Assembly: GCA_965227335.1 (NCBI GenBank)
Contig: CBDDFV010000009.1
Span: forward strand, 248,001-312,000
Length of the DNA: 64,000 nt
From: CBDDFV01 sp965227335
GTDB taxonomy: Bacteria; Planctomycetota; Phycisphaerae; Phycisphaerales; SM1A02
Direction: 5' to 3'
Shown here: positions 27,439-35,391 of the stretch, piece after piece
Position numbering within the stretch: the stretch's first letter is position 1
Layout of the letters: each line of letters starts with the position of its first letter
Notes under the pieces: model-generated
The model's database searches: none
Seen by the model: only the letters and a program-made list of their open reading frames with translations
Told to the model about the DNA's origin: nothing
Program-made: the position numbers and the translations under genes

Positions 27439-28038
27439 ATGCCGTGCTATGAATTCGAAGGCGTACGCCCGGTCGTCGATCCGACCGCGTTCGTGCATCC
27501 CACCGCGACGCTCATCGGCGATGTCCGCATCGGCCCCGGCTGTCTGGTCGGCCCCGGCGCCTCCCTGCGGGGGGACATCGGGCGTCTCTTCATGCACGCC
27601 GGCTCCAACGTGCAGGACAACTGCACCCTGCACTGCTTCCCCGGCAAGGATGTGGTGATCGAGGAAGCCGGCCATGTCGGCCACGGCGCCGTGCTGCACG
27701 GGTGCACCATCAAGCGGAATGCGCTCGTCGGCATGAACGCGGTGATCATGGATGATGCGGTGATCGGGGAGAACAGCTTCGTCGCCGCGATGGCCTTCGT
27801 GAAAGCGGGAACCGAAGTTCCGGACAACGCCCTCGTCGTGGGCGCGCCGGCGAAGGTCCTGCGGGAGCTGAAGCCGCAGGAAGTCGAGTGGAAGTCCGAA
27901 GGGACGGCGGTCTACCAGGAGCTGGCCCGACGCTACCTCGCCTCCATGCGCGAGGTCGAGCCGCTGGCGGAAGTCGAGCCCGATCGTCCCGCCCTGCCCG
28001 GCATCGGGTACCAACCGAAGCACGAACGGGACGCCTGA
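27439..28038 (+). CDS. paaY: PaaY-like left-handed beta-helix protein (gamma carbonic anhydrase fold)
   Basis: 199-residue hexapeptide-repeat protein. The isoleucine/valine-rich beta-helix repeats (VHPTATLIGDVRIGPGCLVG, and so on) carry the metal-site histidines in LHCFPGKD, GHVGHGAVLHGCTI. The C-terminus has the PaaY-type tail: NALVVGAPAKVLRELKPQEV followed by a YQELARRYL helix. PaaY is a thioesterase that clears toxic hydroxylated CoA thioesters formed when phenylacetate breakdown stalls. It starts 15 bases after paaN, in the same operon. A generic gamma carbonic anhydrase is the alternative, but the tail and context favour PaaY. Confidence 0.87.
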   Translation: MPCYEFEGVRPVVDPTAFVHPTATLIGDVRIGPGCLVGPGASLRGDIGRLFMHAGSNVQDNCTLHCFPGKDVVIEEAGHVGHGAVLHGCTIKRNALVGMNAVIMDDAVIGENSFVAAMAFVKAGTEVPDNALVVGAPAKVLRELKPQEVEWKSEGTAVYQELARRYLASMREVEPLAEVEPDRPALPGIGYQPKHERDA

Positions 28039-28083
28039 GGAAAGGGGTCCGCGAGGTCGCGCGCGACGGCGGCGCGACGTTCG

Positions 28084-28112
28084 TTGTAAGCGGTGGGACC
28101 CATCCGTATCAT
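28084..28112 (+). promoter_or_regulatory. Promoter for the zinc-ribbon CD225-like gene
   Basis: TTGTAA (28084-28089), 17-base spacer, TATCAT (28107-28112). Transcription from here would begin near 28119, after the ATG at 28111, which is why GTG 28150 with its GAGGGGG ribosome-binding site is preferred as the gene start. Confidence 0.55.
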
Positions 28113-28149
28113 GCCGGAACGTCATTCCGCCGAAGAGGGGGTCCCTTCC

Positions 28150-28545
28150 GTGGCCGATTCGTTCCCGCCCACCGTGGAGCCGTCGAACTTCCGCTGTATC
28201 AAGTGCGGCTACGACCTGAGCGGAACCGCCCTCGGCGGCTCGTGCCCCGAATGCGGGGCTCCGATCTCCGACTCCGTCGCCGCCCGCGGACCCGGCGGTG
28301 AACGCGTCCTCATCGAGGAACGCGCCGGATACGTCGGCCCCGTGCTCGTGACCATCTTCTGCTGCGTCATCGGCGGCGTCGTCTCCCTCGTCTACACCGC
28401 CAAGGCCAACAGCGCGGCGGTCGCCGGAGAGCCGTACGAGTTCGAACGAAACAAGAAGTATCGCGACGGCTGGATGATCGCCAGCATCATCCTCGGACTG
28501 CTCATCGGCGTGGGGCAGATCGCCGCCATCGGCTTCTCACCGTGA
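28150..28545 (+). CDS. Zinc-ribbon CD225/dispanin-like membrane protein
   Basis: 131-residue protein. An N-terminal zinc ribbon (FRCIKCGYDLSGTALGGSCPECG, four cysteines as CxxC pairs at about residues 15-38) precedes two membrane segments. The first is VLVTIFCCVIGGVVSLVYTAKANSA and the second GWMIASIILGLLIGVGQIAAI. The membrane part has the CD225/dispanin pattern: double cysteine in helix 1, YxxKxNS loop, charged linker, helix 2. GTG start chosen from the ribosome-binding site and promoter. It overlaps the DUF2752 gene by 4 bases (GTGA). Function unknown; zinc ribbons of this CGYDL type are common in Phycisphaerae. Confidence 0.72.
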   Translation: MADSFPPTVEPSNFRCIKCGYDLSGTALGGSCPECGAPISDSVAARGPGGERVLIEERAGYVGPVLVTIFCCVIGGVVSLVYTAKANSAAVAGEPYEFERNKKYRDGWMIASIILGLLIGVGQIAAIGFSP

Positions 28546-29018
28546 GACGCATCGGCCGCGCAGGCCGCCGCCGCTGGTTCATCATCCGGCCGGCGACCGG
28601 GTGGGAGCGCCTCGGGGCCGCGGTGCTTCTCTTCGCCGGCGGCGTGGTGCTCGTCCTCCTCGCGCTGAAGCATCCGACCGACGTCCCCGGACTGCCCGTC
28701 TGTCCGTCGAAGACGTTCCTCGGTCTCGAATGCCCCGGCTGCGGGACGGGGCGCGGCCTCCACCACCTCCTTCAGGGCCGCCTCGCCGACGCCTGGCGCC
28801 ACAACCCCGCGCTGCTGCTGCTCGGACTCCCGGCGTTGCTGCTGGGCGGACTCGATGCGGGCGCGACGCTGCTCGCGGGCCGCCGCGTGTCGCCGAATAT
28901 CAGCGCCCGGGCGGGCCTCATCCTCGCGGTGCTTCTGGGGCTTTACATGATCGCCCGGAATCTTCCCGGGGAGCGGTTCGACGGCTGGCGGCCGCCGGAC
29001 GTCTTATTCCGCGACTGA
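28542..29018 (+). CDS. DUF2752 membrane protein
   Basis: 158-residue membrane protein with the DUF2752 hallmark LPVCPSKTFLGLECPGCGTG. Three to four hydrophobic helices are visible (LGAAVLLFAGGVVLVLLAL, ALLLLGLPALLLGGLDAG, AGLILAVLLGLYMIA). The GTG start overlaps the stop of the CD225-like gene. Its 3' end overlaps the convergent lipoamide dehydrogenase gene by 15 bases. The two families are often neighbours in other bacteria (recollection), suggesting a joint membrane role that is undefined. Confidence 0.85.
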   Translation: MRRIGRAGRRRWFIIRPATGWERLGAAVLLFAGGVVLVLLALKHPTDVPGLPVCPSKTFLGLECPGCGTGRGLHHLLQGRLADAWRHNPALLLLGLPALLLGGLDAGATLLAGRRVSPNISARAGLILAVLLGLYMIARNLPGERFDGWRPPDVLFRD

Positions 29019-30395
29019 CGCCGCGACGTCCGCCAGCAACTCCGCCATCGTCGGATGCGGGTGCATCGTGCCCGCGAGATCGCCGACCTCCGCCCCCATC
29101 TCGATCGCGAGCGCGGCGGAACCGATCGCCTCCGGCGCATGCGGCCCGGTCAACCCCACCCCCAGCACCTCGCGGGTCGCCGGGTCGTAGATGACCTTCG
29201 TCATCCCCTCCGCCTGGTTCATCCCCATCGCCCGGCCCGACGCCCCCAGCGGCGACTTCGCCACCGAGTACGACATCCCGTGCGCCTTCGCCTCGTTCTC
29301 CGTCAGTCCGCACCACGCGATCGCGGGACGGGCGAAGATCACCATCGGCACGGCCCGTACATCCAGCGCCGCCGGCGCGCCGGACGCGGCCTCCGCCGCG
29401 ACCCGCCCCTGTGCGATGGCCATGTCCGCGAGGAAGGGAGGACCGGTGACGTCGCCCGCCGCGAAAATGCGGGGGTCGGTCGTGCGCATCTGTCCGTCGA
29501 CCGTGATGAAGCCGTGGTCATCGAGCGTGACGCCCGTTTTGTCGAGGCGGAAGCTCGATGTGTCGGCCGCGCGTCCGAGACAGATGATCGCGCGATCGAA
29601 TGTCGCGTCGGCGGGCGGCTTCGGGCCGTCCCACCCGACGGTCAGCGCATCTTCCGACGCGTCCGCACTGGCGACGTCTGTCTCCGGGGCGAGCGTCACG
29701 CCCGCCCGCTTCAACGCGCGTTCGAGCGGACGCACGAGATCGTCGTCCGCATCGGGAAGCAGCCGCGGTCCGGGGATTGCGAGCGTGACCGATGCGCCGA
29801 ACGCCGCCGCGATGGAGGCGATCTCCGCCGCCATGTAGTCCTGACCCACCACCAGCAGACGCGCGGCGTCCATTGGCGTCCGCACCGCTTTCTCCCCGGA
29901 CATCACGCGAGGCAGATCGAACGAAAGCACCGGATGACCGGCGGGAACCGCCCCGCCCGCAATGATCGCCCGCCGGAACTTCAGGTGCGGCGTCGACGAC
30001 CCGGGCACCCCGATGTGCTTGGCGTCCTCGAAGTGGGCCGCGCCGACGATCCGCTCCACGCCCAACGCCTTCGCCCGCGACGCCAGTCCCTTCCCGAGCT
30101 TGTCGACCGTTGTATCGACCCAGCCCGCCGCGCCGACCGCATCGACCGACACGTCGCCCGTGCGGACCCCGAAGGTCGCGGCTTCGCGGGCGGTGGTTGC
30201 GACTTCGCCCACATGCTGGAGCGTCTTCGACGGCACGCAGCCCGCGTGCAGGCAGACGCCGCCGAGGTCGGGGCGTTTATCGATGACTGCGACCTGCATG
30301 CCGAGTTCGGCCGCCCGGAACGCGGCGGTATAGCCCGCGGGCCCGCCGCCGATCACCACCAGTTGAACTTCCTGCGTGAACTCGCCGACGACCAT
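29004..30395 (-). CDS. lpdA: Dihydrolipoyl dehydrogenase (E3 of 2-oxo-acid dehydrogenase complex)
   Basis: 463-residue flavoprotein that reoxidises dihydrolipoyl groups with NAD+. Seen: FAD-binding VVIGGGPAGYTAAFRAAELG, redox-active disulfide GGVCLHAGCVPSK, NAD loop LLVVGQDYMAAEIASIAAAFG, second FAD motif RIFAAGDVTG, and the C-terminal active-site histidine/glutamate HPHPTMAELL. The usual GxGxxG of the NAD domain reads VGQDYMAAE, a mild departure. It is the last gene of the E1alpha-E1beta-E2-E3 series, 27 bases after E2, with a GAGGGAGA ribosome-binding site. Confidence 0.92.
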   Translation of the reverse strand: MVVGEFTQEVQLVVIGGGPAGYTAAFRAAELGMQVAVIDKRPDLGGVCLHAGCVPSKTLQHVGEVATTAREAATFGVRTGDVSVDAVGAAGWVDTTVDKLGKGLASRAKALGVERIVGAAHFEDAKHIGVPGSSTPHLKFRRAIIAGGAVPAGHPVLSFDLPRVMSGEKAVRTPMDAARLLVVGQDYMAAEIASIAAAFGASVTLAIPGPRLLPDADDDLVRPLERALKRAGVTLAPETDVASADASEDALTVGWDGPKPPADATFDRAIICLGRAADTSSFRLDKTGVTLDDHGFITVDGQMRTTDPRIFAAGDVTGPPFLADMAIAQGRVAAEAASGAPAALDVRAVPMVIFARPAIAWCGLTENEAKAHGMSYSVAKSPLGASGRAMGMNQAEGMTKVIYDPATREVLGVGLTGPHAPEAIGSAALAIEMGAEVGDLAGTMHPHPTMAELLADVAASVAE

Positions 30396-30422
30396 GCGTC
30401 AGGTCTCCCTCGAAGCCGCGCT

Positions 30423-31724
30423 TCAGAACATGAGTCGGCCGGGGTTCTCGAGCGCGTCGATCACGGTGCGCATGAACGCGATCTCCTGCCCGCCGTCCGC
30501 CAGTCGATGGTCGAACGAGTGCGACAGGGGCATGATCAGTCGCGGCGTGATCTCGCCCTTCACCACCCGGGGCAGGAGCTTCGAGCGTCCGATCGCGAGC
30601 ACCGCACACTGTCCCTGGGCGACGATCGGCGTGGAGTAGCGGCTCCCGCCGAACGCGCCGGCGTTCGAGATCGTGTAGGTGGCGCCCCGCGTGTCGTTGA
30701 CCGCGAAGCTCGCCGTCCGCGCCTTGGCGACGATTTCATCGAGGGCGTCCGCGATCTGCATGACGCCGAGCTGGTCCGCGTTGCGGATGACCGGCGCCAC
30801 GAGGCCGCGCTCCGTGTGCACGCCGACGCCGATTCCGACGTAGCGCTTGTAGACGATCTCGCCGGCGTCGGCGTCGAAGTGGGCGTTGAACTCGGGATGC
30901 AGTCGCAGGGCCCGGGCCACCGCCCGTACGACGAACGCCAGCATCGTGAGCTTGCGCTCCCCGTTCTCGGGGGAGGGGAAGCCCTTGCGAATCGATTCGA
31001 GTTCCGTGACGTCCGCGTCGTCGGAATCCGTGACGTGGGGGATCGTCGTCCACGAGGCGGTCATGTTCGCGGCGATGGTCGCCCGCGCCCGTGACACGGG
31101 GGCGCGTCGGATCGGTCCCCACGCGTCCTGGTCGTCGGTCCCCTCGGGTTCGCGTCCGACGACCGGGGCCGGAGCCGGCGGGGGGGCGACCGAGAGCGTC
31201 GAGATCGTCGGCGCCGACTTCGGCTCCGCCCGCGCCGTCGTCCCGCGGCCCGAGTTCGCCGCTTCGACGTCCGCCCGGGTCACCCGCCCGTTCGGACCGG
31301 AGCCGTCGACCTGGTCCAGGTCCACCCCCAGCGTTCGCGCAAGCTTCCGCACCGCGGGGGACGCCGGCTTGTGACGCGGCGGCGGTCCGGACGGCGTCGT
31401 CGACGGCGCGCTGCGGGAGGCCGCGGCCGGGGCCGAAGCCGTCGCCGCCGCCGTCGCCTTCTCCGCCGGCGCGACCGCGTCTTCACCCGCCCCGCCGAAC
31501 GTCACCATCACATCCCCGACGTTGACGACCTGACCCTCTTCCACGTGCCACGTCGCCACGGTCCCGGTGTGCGGCGAAGGGATCTCCACCGCCGCCTTGT
31601 CGGTTTCAACTTCCATCAGCGGCTGATCCTCGACGACGGGATCGCCCGCCTTCACCAGCAGCTTGATGATCTGCCCCTCGTGCACGCCCTCGCCGAGGTC
31701 CGGCAGCTTGAATTCCCTACCCAT
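30423..31724 (-). CDS. Dihydrolipoamide acyltransferase (E2)
   Basis: 433-residue E2. One lipoyl domain (residues 3-78) has the lipoylated lysine at residue 43 in VETDKAAVEIPS. An Ala/Pro-rich linker leads to a peripheral subunit-binding domain (ASPAVRKLARTLGVDLDQV...GPNGRVTRADV, about 118-152). After a second linker comes the catalytic domain ending in the active-site HxxxDG (FDHRLADGGQE). The single lipoyl domain and separate E1alpha/E1beta suit either a pyruvate or a branched-chain 2-oxo-acid complex; sequence alone does not settle which. Confidence 0.9.
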   Translation of the reverse strand: MGREFKLPDLGEGVHEGQIIKLLVKAGDPVVEDQPLMEVETDKAAVEIPSPHTGTVATWHVEEGQVVNVGDVMVTFGGAGEDAVAPAEKATAAATASAPAAASRSAPSTTPSGPPPRHKPASPAVRKLARTLGVDLDQVDGSGPNGRVTRADVEAANSGRGTTARAEPKSAPTISTLSVAPPPAPAPVVGREPEGTDDQDAWGPIRRAPVSRARATIAANMTASWTTIPHVTDSDDADVTELESIRKGFPSPENGERKLTMLAFVVRAVARALRLHPEFNAHFDADAGEIVYKRYVGIGVGVHTERGLVAPVIRNADQLGVMQIADALDEIVAKARTASFAVNDTRGATYTISNAGAFGGSRYSTPIVAQGQCAVLAIGRSKLLPRVVKGEITPRLIMPLSHSFDHRLADGGQEIAFMRTVIDALENPGRLMF

Positions 31725-31792
31725 GGCTTACTCCGTCTCGACTCGCCGTTTCCAAGGTCTGACGCCCGGCGCCCCACGCCCGCCCTCGGCGC

Positions 31793-32776
31793 CTACTCCC
31801 ACGCGGCCGTCTCCCGCACCGCCTCGATGATCGTCTCCGAATCGGGCAGGTAATGCCGCTCCACCTGGAAGTACGGGAAGTGAATGTCGTAGCCGGTCAC
31901 CCGCTTGATCGGAGCGCACAGGTACTCGAAGGCGTGTTCGTTGATGCGGGCGATGATCTCCGCCGCGACGCCGCACGTGCGCGGCCCCTCATGCACGATC
32001 ACGCACCGACCCGTCTTCGTCACCGACCGCACGATCGTCTCCGTGTCCATCGGCTTGATCGACAACAGGTCCACGACCTCGACGTTGATCCCATGCAGAT
32101 CCGTCAGATCGTCCGCCGCCTCCAGCGCCGGCCGCATCATCGCGCCGTACGCGATCAATGTCAGCTGATCGCCCTCTCGCGCGACCTGCGCCTTGCCGAT
32201 CTCGAGCGTCTCGCGTTCGTCCGGCACGTCCTCACGGAACGCCCGGTAGACGGCCTTCGGCTCGTAGAAGACGACCGGGTCCGGATCGTCGATCGCCGCC
32301 GCGAGGAGCGCCCGGGCGTTGCGCGGCCCGGACGGGATCACGACCTTCAGCCCCGGCGTATGCGCCCAGTAGGCCTCGCGCGATTCCGAATGATGCTCCA
32401 CCGCGCGAATCCCGCCGCCGTACGGCGTGCGCATGACCATCGAGATCGGATACCGGCCGCGCGATCGGTTCCGCATGCGGGCCATGTTCTGCTCGATCTG
32501 GTCGAACGCCTGCATCGTGAAGCCGGAGAACTGGATCTCCGCCACGGGCTTCATGCCGTAGATCGCCATGCCGACCGCGGTGCCGACGATGCCCAACTCC
32601 GCCAGCGGCGAATCGAACACCCGGTCCTCGCCGTACTTGTCGAGCAGACCCTTGGTGACGCGGAACACGCCGCCGTTCACCGCGATGTCCTCGCCGAAGC
32701 AGAGGACCGACTCGTCCCGCTCCATGCTCTCGTCCAGCGCCCGGTTCAGCGCCTCCACCATCGTCATCTGCGCCAC
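31793..32776 (-). CDS. 2-oxo-acid dehydrogenase E1 beta subunit
   Basis: 327-residue E1 beta. GTG start chosen because the resulting (M)AQMTMVEALNRAL matches how homologues begin and it lies one base after the E1 alpha stop; an ATG nine bases later is the alternative. Seen: VLCFGEDIAVNGGVFRVTKGL, SPLAELGIVGTAVGMAIYGMKPVAEIQFSGF, RTPYGGGIRAVEHHSES, GLKVVIPSGPRNARALL, and VVDLLSIKPMDTETI in the C-terminal transketolase domain. Pairs with E1 alpha to decarboxylate the 2-oxo acid and transfer the acyl group to E2. Confidence 0.92.
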   Translation of the reverse strand: MAQMTMVEALNRALDESMERDESVLCFGEDIAVNGGVFRVTKGLLDKYGEDRVFDSPLAELGIVGTAVGMAIYGMKPVAEIQFSGFTMQAFDQIEQNMARMRNRSRGRYPISMVMRTPYGGGIRAVEHHSESREAYWAHTPGLKVVIPSGPRNARALLAAAIDDPDPVVFYEPKAVYRAFREDVPDERETLEIGKAQVAREGDQLTLIAYGAMMRPALEAADDLTDLHGINVEVVDLLSIKPMDTETIVRSVTKTGRCVIVHEGPRTCGVAAEIIARINEHAFEYLCAPIKRVTGYDIHFPYFQVERHYLPDSETIIEAVRETAAWE

Positions 32777-32777
32777 G

Positions 32778-33950
32778 TCAACGGCCCTCCGGGCGCGGCA
32801 CGCCCTGACGATCGAGCTTCGCGAAGTACTCCGCCTGCTGATCGGCCAGCTCCGGCGGCATCTCCTCGAACATGTAGTCGAACACCTCGTGCGGGTTCGC
32901 CTTCGCCCGGGTGCGGAACGACTCCCGCGCGGCGAGCACTTCCTGCTCGCAATCCGCGCCGACCGCTTCCGACGCCGCGTCCGTGAGCACGCCGCGCGTC
33001 TTGAGATACGTTTCGAATCGGGCGATCGGACACTTCTGCTTCCACGCCTCGACCTCGGCGTCGTCACGGTAGACCTTCGGATCGTCCGCCGTCGTGTGCA
33101 CACCCATGCGATAGGTCACCGCTTCGATCAGGTACGGGCCCTCGCCCGATCGCGCGTGTTCAACCGCGCGGCGGGACGCTTCGAGCATCGCGAAGATGTC
33201 GTTCCCGTCGACCCGCTCGCCCGGCATGCCGTACGCCGGGCCGCGCCGCGCGAAGTCCGGGGCCGCGGTCTGGATCGACGGCCGGCTCGAAATCGCCCAC
33301 CCGTTGTTCTCGAGGACGAACACCACCGGCGCCTTCGACGTCGCGGCGAACGTGAATCCCTCCGCCACCGCACCCTGCGACGATGCGCCGTCGCCGAAGT
33401 TGACCATCACCACCGCATCCTCGGCGCCCTTCTTGCGAATCGCCATGCCGATGCCGACCGCGACCGGCACGTGCGAGCCGATGACGATCGAGAACGGGAG
33501 GTCGTTGATCCCCGGCGGCGGTGCGAAGCCTTCGAAGTAACCGTCCCAGAGGAGCATCAGGTGGTCCATCGGCCAGCCGCGCCAGATCTGCGCGCCGAAC
33601 GATCGATACGACGGGCTGTACCAGTCCTGGTCCTGGAGCGGCCAGACCTGTCCGATCTGCGTCGCCTCCTGGCCGAAGCCGGGCGCGAACGTCCCCATCT
33701 CGCCCTGCCGCTGCATGTTGAGCATGCGGACGTCGAACTTCCGGGTGAGCACCATCGCCCGGTGGATCTTCAGGAGCGCCTCGTCCGAGAGATCGGGCGG
33801 GGTCCGCCCGAGGTAGTCGCCCTGCTCATTCAGCAACTGGAGCATGGGGATTTCATCGGCCGGCTCGAGGCGGCCGTCCCGGGTAAAAGCGGGATCCGCC
33901 GTGTCGGCGGCCGACGGCGGTGTCGATTCCATGGTGCTGGTGCTCGGCAT
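32778..33950 (-). CDS. 2-oxo-acid dehydrogenase E1 alpha subunit
   Basis: 390-residue E1 alpha. The N-terminal 30 residues are low-complexity. The ThDP domain follows: RKFDVRMLNMQRQGEMGTFAP, GQEATQIG, the ThDP/Mg motif MVNFGDGASSQGAVAEGFTFAA...ENNGWAISS, and a phosphorylation-loop-like YRMGVHTTADDP. The extended N-terminus (EIPMLQLLNEQGDYLG) is of the kind seen in acetoin/branched-chain type E1 alpha proteins, so branched-chain or pyruvate are both possible. ATG 33950 is used; a GTG three codons upstream and an ATG six codons downstream are alternatives. Confidence 0.9.
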   Translation of the reverse strand: MPSTSTMESTPPSAADTADPAFTRDGRLEPADEIPMLQLLNEQGDYLGRTPPDLSDEALLKIHRAMVLTRKFDVRMLNMQRQGEMGTFAPGFGQEATQIGQVWPLQDQDWYSPSYRSFGAQIWRGWPMDHLMLLWDGYFEGFAPPPGINDLPFSIVIGSHVPVAVGIGMAIRKKGAEDAVVMVNFGDGASSQGAVAEGFTFAATSKAPVVFVLENNGWAISSRPSIQTAAPDFARRGPAYGMPGERVDGNDIFAMLEASRRAVEHARSGEGPYLIEAVTYRMGVHTTADDPKVYRDDAEVEAWKQKCPIARFETYLKTRGVLTDAASEAVGADCEQEVLAARESFRTRAKANPHEVFDYMFEEMPPELADQQAEYFAKLDRQGVPRPEGR

Positions 33951-33981
33951 GCGGATCACTCGAATGGGGCGAGGAGACGAC

Positions 33982-34003
33982 CCCGCAACAACCCGGTTGC
34001 GGG
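33982..34003 (-). promoter_or_regulatory. 8-bp inverted repeat in the E1 alpha leader
   Basis: CCCGCAAC and GTTGCGGG flank a 6-base loop between paaD and the E1 alpha start. No T-tract follows on the minus strand, so it is not a clear terminator. It may stabilise or regulate the E1 alpha message; this is weak. Confidence 0.3.
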
Positions 34004-34064
34004 CCCCTCATGTTAGCGGAAACGGCAGCGTCGATCTCGTGGCGGACGACCCGGTCGCGGCCGG

Positions 34065-34583
34065 TCAGACCCGCTTCATATGCTCGAAACTGTTCCGACA
34101 CGCCTCGCAGTAGTAGATCATGCGACAGCGGGTGGGCCCGAACGGGCTGTCGAGGTACGTCGATTTGGAGCCGCAGAACGGACACGGGACGACCGAGGTC
34201 TGGAGCTTCACCGTCGCGACGCCGCCGCCCGAGGTCGAACCGCCGCCGCACCGGTCGGGCGTGGTGACGCCGTGCGCACGCAGATGCTCGCGCCCCTCGT
34301 CCGATATCCGATCCACCGTCCACGGCGGGTCATTGATGAAGGTCACGTCCACACTCGTCACGCCGTTCACGGCGCGAACCGCCTTCTCGACGTCGTCACG
34401 AATCATGTCGAGGGCGGGGCAGCCGACAAAGGTGGGGAGGATGTCGATGTGCACCGCCGCGCCGTCGCCGTTCGCCGCCGTCACGTCGATGTGCTCGACG
34501 AGCCCGAGATCGACGATCGAGATCGGCATCTCGGGGTCCATGATCGGACGCAGCACCGCGAGTATGTCGTCACGATTGACCAT
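34065..34583 (-). CDS. paaD: 1,2-phenylacetyl-CoA epoxidase accessory subunit PaaD
   Basis: 172-residue PaaD, the iron-sulfur/maturation-type accessory protein of phenylacetyl-CoA epoxidase. N-terminal MIP18/DUF59 domain: LRPIMDPEMPISIVDLGLVE, DILPTFVGCPALDMIRDD, VDVTFINDPPWTVDRISDEG. C-terminal zinc ribbon: VPCPFCGSKSTYLDSPFGPT and YYCEACRNSFEHMKRV. Length and motif order match the family. ATG 34583 is used; TATGAT lies 5 bases upstream and there is no Shine-Dalgarno. It follows paaC by 33 bases on the minus strand and precedes the E1 alpha gene. Confidence 0.92.
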   Translation of the reverse strand: MVNRDDILAVLRPIMDPEMPISIVDLGLVEHIDVTAANGDGAAVHIDILPTFVGCPALDMIRDDVEKAVRAVNGVTSVDVTFINDPPWTVDRISDEGREHLRAHGVTTPDRCGGGSTSGGGVATVKLQTSVVPCPFCGSKSTYLDSPFGPTRCRMIYYCEACRNSFEHMKRV

Positions 34584-34588
34584 GCACA

Positions 34589-34594
34589 ATCATA
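34589..34594 (-). promoter_or_regulatory. -10-like TATGAT before paaD, leaderless layout
   Basis: Minus-strand TATGAT ends 5 bases before ATG 34583, without Shine-Dalgarno. It may provide a separate leaderless paaD transcript inside the paaBCD unit. Confidence 0.35.
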
Positions 34595-34616
34595 GGCGCG
34601 AAACGTGCGTCGACGC

Positions 34617-35390
34617 TCACCAACTCGCGGCGGGGTCCTGTCGATACACCTCGCACATCTCGTCCAGAAGTTCGGTCAGATCGGGCGTGTGCACGCCCCG
34701 CCGACCGCCCGTGAATCCAGCCGGGAGCGGCTGCACGCTGATGGTCAGACCCGCCGGTCCCGCCACCGCTTTCAGTGCGTCCAGCCACGTCGAGAACATG
34801 TCGCCGTCCGCCTCGGGATACACATCGCCCAGCGCGTCCTCACCCGCGGTCGCCTCGAACAGCGCGGCGGCATGCGGCGCCAGCGCGTCCAACGCGTTCT
34901 GAATCCGCGTCCTCGATTCAGCATCGCCTTCGCCCAGGCGCCGGATCCATCCGTCCGCGTGGTGCACGTGCACCTGCTCCTCGGCGTGCAGACGCCGGCC
35001 GAGTTCGGCCAACGGTTTCCAGGACGAGTTCGCCAGCCGGGCGAGTCGGAGATCGTCGAAGTGATCGCAGTAGAACTGCCGGGCGAGCGCGACGCCGAAA
35101 TCGAAATGGTCCGGCGCCTCGGCGATGGACGCGCAGCGATAGTCCGCGACCTCCCGTCCGAAGGCGAGGGCGTTCTCGTCCCGGCCGAGCAGTTCGCCCG
35201 CCAACTGGTAGAGCGACTGCGCGTGCGCGATTTCATCCTGAGCGAGCGACGAGAACGCGATGTCCTCCTCCAGCATCGGGCCGACGCCGGTCCAGTCGCT
35301 GTTACGGGTGCCGACCATCAGTTTGTCGTCGGCGATCGACAGGAGCAGATCGGCGAGCACCGGCTTGAGATCAGGCGCGAGATCCGACAT
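34617..35390 (-). CDS. paaC: 1,2-phenylacetyl-CoA epoxidase subunit C
   Basis: 257-residue PaaC, the structural ferritin-like partner of the PaaA catalytic subunit. Seen: ADDKLMVGTRNSDWTGVGP near the N-terminus, EDIAFSSLAQDEIAHAQSLYQ (helix with carboxylate/histidine ligands as in the family), DHFDFGVALARQFYCDHFD, and EEQVHVHHADGWIRRLGEG. It starts one base after paaB, with AAGGAG inside the end of paaB as ribosome-binding site, so it is tightly coupled. The complex epoxidises the ring of phenylacetyl-CoA. Confidence 0.92.
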   Translation of the reverse strand: MSDLAPDLKPVLADLLLSIADDKLMVGTRNSDWTGVGPMLEEDIAFSSLAQDEIAHAQSLYQLAGELLGRDENALAFGREVADYRCASIAEAPDHFDFGVALARQFYCDHFDDLRLARLANSSWKPLAELGRRLHAEEQVHVHHADGWIRRLGEGDAESRTRIQNALDALAPHAAALFEATAGEDALGDVYPEADGDMFSTWLDALKAVAGPAGLTISVQPLPAGFTGGRRGVHTPDLTELLDEMCEVYRQDPAASW

Positions 35391-35391
35391 C

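Noticed and set aside
25708..28125. 805-codon minus-strand frame
   Set aside because: Antisense to paaN and paaY; composition of a shadow frame.
28111..28149. ATG 28111 as start of the zinc-ribbon gene
   Set aside because: It overlaps the promoter -10 element and has no ribosome-binding site; GTG 28150 has GAGGGGG at proper spacing.
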